From NCBI GenBank assembly GCA_051002015.1, contig JBPCMS010000024.1, forward strand, positions 1-48,470: a DNA stretch of 48,470 nt, given 5' to 3'. Origin of the DNA: JACDBE01 sp051002015 (GTDB lineage Bacteria > Actinomycetota > Acidimicrobiia > Spongiisociales > UBA5794). A program made the translations under genes and the position numbers. The notes below the pieces were generated by a model. The model did no database searches. It was not told the origin of the DNA and saw only the letters and a list, made by a program, of their open reading frames with translations. Of this stretch, positions 45,887-48,470 are shown in pieces. Within the stretch, counting starts at the first letter, position 1. Each line of letters opens with the position of its first letter.

Positions 45887-47266
45887 TCAGGGTGGTGGCG
45901 GGGCGGCGACCAGACCGCCGCTCTCCAGCGCCATGGCCAGCTCGAGCAGACGGTGGTCGCGGTGGCGCCCGCCGATGAGCTGGATGCTGGGCGGGGGCGA
46001 TCCCGGCACCGAGATCGGAACGGTCACCGCCGGGTTGCCCGCATGATTGACCACGGCGCTGAAGCAGCTCAGCGCCTGGCGGTAGCCCTCCGGCCGGCCG
46101 CCGACCTCGATGGTGTCGACCCCGATGGTCTTGCGCATGGCGGCGACGGCAGGGGTGAGCACGGCGTCGCACCGGGTCAGGGCAACGTCGAGGACATCGG
46201 CGATCCGGGCGCGCCAGGCGAGCCCTTCGAGGTAGTCGTCGATGGTGTAGGCGAGGGTCGAGGCCACCCGCTCCCCGACCTCGCCGCCGTACCGCTCCGG
46301 TTGGCTCTGGTACCGCTCGGTGTGGATGAGGGCGACCTCGGGGTACATCGAGGCCAGCATCTCCCCCGGGTAGTCGAGCTCGGGGAGGTCGAGATCGACC
46401 ACGGCGATCCCGGCGCCGGCGGCCCTGGCGAGGAACGCCGCCCATGCCGCCGCCACCTCGTCGGTGAGCGGGCGGTCGACCCAGGGATGGGGGATCCCCA
46501 GCGTGATGCCCTCCAGCGGCGGCGGGTCGCCGGGCAGAGAGGGCGGGGTGACCCGGGACCAGGGGTCGGCGGGGTCGTGCCCGGCGAGCACGGCGAACAG
46601 GGTGGCGGCGTCGGCGACGGTCCTGGTGATCGGTCCCACCGTGTCCAGTGACGGCGCCAGCGGGAAGACGCCGCTGGTGGGCACGGCGCCGTGGGTGACC
46701 TTGAGCCCGACCACCCCGCACAGGGCTGCCGGGACCCGGATCGAGCCCCCGGTGTCGGTCCCCAGCGCCACCGGGACCAGGCCGGCGCCCACGGCGGCTG
46801 CAGACCCCCCCGACGACCCACCGGGCGACGTGGTCGGATCCCAGGGGTTGCGCACGGGTCCGAACCACTCGTTCTCGGACGAGAAGCCGAAGGCGAGCTC
46901 GTGGAGCCCGGTCCGGCCCACGATCACGGCGCCGGCCCGTTGCAGCCTGGTGACCACGGCGGCGTCGTGCCCGGGTATCACCGGTGCCAAGCCAGATCCC
47001 GCCGTGTTGGGAAGCCCTACCTGGTCGATCAGGTCCTTCACCGCCACCGGGACCCCGGCCAGCGGCCCCGGCTGCTCCCCGGCGGCGATGCGGGTGTCGA
47101 TGGCGTCGGCGGCAACTCGGGCGGCGTCGACGCTGATCAGGGTGAAGGCGTTGAGCGGATCGTCCCCGATGCGTTCGAGACAGGCCGCCACCACCTCGGC
47201 GGCGCTCCGTCGCCCCGAGCGGACGGCATCAGCGATCTGCCATGCGGTATCGGGCACCAAAGTCAC
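45887..47266 (-). CDS. Amidase signature family enzyme (GatA-like)
   Basis: A 459-residue amidase. The Ser-cisSer-Lys triad is visible: K77 (PVAVKDLID), S152 in TTSPGGSSGGSAAAVG, and S175 in GTDTGGSIRVPA. It hydrolyses or transfers an amide group. No GatB or GatC gene is nearby, so it is more likely a stand-alone amidase than the Glu-tRNA-Gln amidotransferase A subunit. GTG 47266 has TAGAGT 7 nt upstream, fitting a leaderless transcript. The substrate is unknown. Confidence 0.9.
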   Translation of the reverse strand: MTLVPDTAWQIADAVRSGRRSAAEVVAACLERIGDDPLNAFTLISVDAARVAADAIDTRIAAGEQPGPLAGVPVAVKDLIDQVGLPNTAGSGLAPVIPGHDAAVVTRLQRAGAVIVGRTGLHELAFGFSSENEWFGPVRNPWDPTTSPGGSSGGSAAAVGAGLVPVALGTDTGGSIRVPAALCGVVGLKVTHGAVPTSGVFPLAPSLDTVGPITRTVADAATLFAVLAGHDPADPWSRVTPPSLPGDPPPLEGITLGIPHPWVDRPLTDEVAAAWAAFLARAAGAGIAVVDLDLPELDYPGEMLASMYPEVALIHTERYQSQPERYGGEVGERVASTLAYTIDDYLEGLAWRARIADVLDVALTRCDAVLTPAVAAMRKTIGVDTIEVGGRPEGYRQALSCFSAVVNHAGNPAVTVPISVPGSPPPSIQLIGGRHRDHRLLELAMALESGGLVAAPPPP

Positions 47267-47273
47267 GGGGCGG

Positions 47274-47279
47274 ACTCTA
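47274..47279 (-). promoter_or_regulatory. -10 element for a leaderless amidase transcript
   Basis: TAGAGT on the minus strand, 7 nt before the GTG at 47266; a weak TTGGTC lies 15 nt further upstream. Confidence 0.45.
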
Positions 47280-47372
47280 GGGGAGGGTCACCCAGACCAA
47301 CCTAAGGTTCCTACGTGTCGCCACGACACGCGATCCGCTGAAGTTCGAGCCGCTGGCCATGTTGTGGGAGGG

Positions 47373-48470
47373 TCACTCCCAGGAGAGAGGCCGGTGGTTG
47401 GGGAACACCGACACCCACAAGTGACCTGGGGGCACCACCATCTCGGCGCCGTCGGTCGTGGTCAGCGTGAAGACGTCGGCGATGGACTCCCGCTCCCAGG
47501 TGCCCTCGACCACGGTGCCCGCGGAGAAGAGCAGCGCCTCGCCGCTGCCGGTGGTCTCCTCGGCGGGCACACACGAGCCCGATCCGGATGGGCATGCGGT
47601 GTACTGGGCGGCCTTGATCACCAGCAGGGTGTCCGCCGCGATCTGGCCCCGGTTGCCTTCGAGGTCGATCCAGTCGTGGGGAGTGTCGCCGTTGGAGCGG
47701 AGGTAGCGCTCGCCATCCCATTGCCAGCGAACCTCGGGCCAGTTGGCGTCCCACGACATCGTCACGCCCACGGCGGTGACGGTGGACGGGGACGGTGCGC
47801 CGAAGGCAAACCAGCTCGAAGCGGGCGGGTCGTCGGGGAACCCGCGGGCGTCGGCCACGTCACGCACTCCCTGGGTGGTCCCGTACAGGGTGCGCTCATA
47901 CGCCCGGTTGCCGGCGGGGATCCGGAACGTGCTCCCCTGCGTCTCGGTGAGGAAGGGAACCCCGGCCGCATTGATCAGCGACTGCACCCATGGCTGGGCG
48001 CCGGAGATCTGGAAGGTGGCGCCGAGGGGGCGGAGCAGCCCGGGGTCGGTCGGCCTCCCCGAGCGGATCGGGCCGACGTAGTCGGAGTCCGTGCCGTGGA
48101 ACAGGGTGATGAACCGGGTGATCCCGTTCTCGACGATGAGCTCGATCACCGCCTCGGCGTCCTGGACCCCCGACTGGGGCCTGGCGTCGGGGTGGTTGTC
48201 GATCTTGACGGCGACCACCCTGCGGTCGAGATCGGCGTCGACGTCCAAGGGCAGCCCGTTGAGCAGCGAGGTCGGCCCCGCCACCACCGTGGTGGTGGTG
48301 GTGGTGGTGGTCGACGAGCTGGTGGTGGTCGACGGCAGCAGCGTGGTCGTTGTCGACGACGTGGTGGTCGTCGTGGTCGTGGCGGCCTTCGGGGGGGGGG
48401 AGGAGGGTGGGGCGAGGGGGACCAAGAGGCGAACAACTAGAGAGGAGAGTGCGAGGGTTCGGCACCGGGA
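47373..48470 (-). CDS. Exported DUF3048 (YerB-like) protein, partial at the right edge
   Basis: The frame is open to the window edge; the visible part is 365 codons. The edge-proximal residues (TLALSSLVVRLLVPLAP) look like the hydrophobic core of a signal peptide, followed by a Thr/Ser-rich linker encoded by ACC/ACG/TCG repeats. The DUF3048 region follows: VVAVKIDNHPDARPQSGVQDA, ENGITRFITLFH, VGPIRSGRPTD, and a C-terminal domain with VPPGHLWVSVFPNH. YerB-like proteins are exported and of unknown function. The true start lies beyond the window; a TTG at 48425 is an internal alternative, but the hydrophobic stretch before it argues against it. Confidence 0.85.
   Translation of the reverse strand, partial: SRCRTLALSSLVVRLLVPLAPPSSPPPKAATTTTTTTSSTTTTLLPSTTTSSSTTTTTTTTVVAGPTSLLNGLPLDVDADLDRRVVAVKIDNHPDARPQSGVQDAEAVIELIVENGITRFITLFHGTDSDYVGPIRSGRPTDPGLLRPLGATFQISGAQPWVQSLINAAGVPFLTETQGSTFRIPAGNRAYERTLYGTTQGVRDVADARGFPDDPPASSWFAFGAPSPSTVTAVGVTMSWDANWPEVRWQWDGERYLRSNGDTPHDWIDLEGNRGQIAADTLLVIKAAQYTACPSGSGSCVPAEETTGSGEALLFSAGTVVEGTWERESIADVFTLTTTDGAEMVVPPGHLWVSVFPNHRPLSWE
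48284..48400. repeat. Trinucleotide microsatellite and 10-G run in the DUF3048 gene
   Basis: An array of GTG/GTC triplets (minus strand ACC/GAC/TCG) from about 48284 to 48383 encodes the Thr/Ser linker. A run of ten G residues follows at 48391-48400, encoding prolines near the mature N-terminus. Both are slippage-prone. A change in the G run by one base would shift the frame of the signal peptide region. Confidence 0.75.

Noticed and set aside
1..48470. CRISPR array, prophage or insertion sequence.
   Set aside because: No regularly spaced repeats with unique spacers, no transposase, integrase or phage structural genes were found. The 90-nt repeats are in tandem without spacers.

Overview
The window is 48.5 kb of gene-dense, very high-GC DNA from an actinobacterium. 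Signs of this are a WhiB-family protein, a DUF3107 protein, a Ku/ATP-dependent ligase pair, a KorAB 2-oxoacid:ferredoxin oxidoreductase, and the order argS-hom-rho-rpmE-prfA-prmC-tsaC-glyA-atp, which matches the Mycobacterium and Streptomyces chromosomes. lysA, thrC, thrB and wecA, usual members of that block, are absent. I infer a deep-branching, non-mycelial lineage (Acidimicrobiia-like), but the sequence alone does not fix the taxon. I see no prophage, insertion sequence, CRISPR array or rRNA.

Layout. 1-6.5 kb: a partial SufR-like regulator divergent from the Fe-S carrier gene mrp, then DUF3107, whiB, a YqeY-like gene, an ATP-dependent DNA ligase, a DUF559 endonuclease in a repeat-rich patch, Ku, and a CPBP membrane protease. 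6.5-19 kb: a PBP4-type carboxypeptidase, tRNA-Arg(CCG) beside argS, an acetyltransferase-like gene, hom, then rho-rpmE-yqhQ-prfA-prmC-tsaC-glyA (translation termination and modification, one-carbon metabolism). 19-26.2 kb: a complete F1Fo ATP synthase operon with two small assembly genes in front and a shortened epsilon subunit. 26.2-27.1 kb: a secreted CHRD protein and an SRPBCC protein. 27.2-42.8 kb: a surface-glycan locus with an initiating phosphoglycosyl transferase, several glycosyltransferases, a 1059-residue methyltransferase/double-glycosyltransferase fusion, rfbB-rfbA-rfbD for dTDP-rhamnose, a SpoIID-like exported protein, and a nucleotide-sugar dehydrogenase. 42.8-48.5 kb: KorB/KorA, an amidase, and an exported DUF3048 protein cut by the right edge.

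Regulation. Many genes that start a transcript have a TANNNT hexamer 6-7 nt before the start codon and no Shine-Dalgarno sequence, the signature of leaderless mRNA. Genes inside operons usually overlap their neighbour by 1-4 nt (GTGA, ATGA or TGATG). Two CRP/GlxR-type palindromes stand out: a perfect one inside the promoter of the ATP synthase operon and a near-perfect one upstream of whiB. rho has a good promoter and a C-rich leader suited to autoregulation. A repeat of about 90 nt occurs at two distant intergenic loci in opposite orientation.

How the genes work together. The left half is core gene expression and energy conservation. The right half builds and modifies an exported, probably rhamnose-containing, polysaccharide. 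The most unusual items are the trifunctional fusion protein, the dispersed repeat family, the paired CRP-like sites, the epsilon subunit without its inhibitory domain, and the apparent CTG start of korA.
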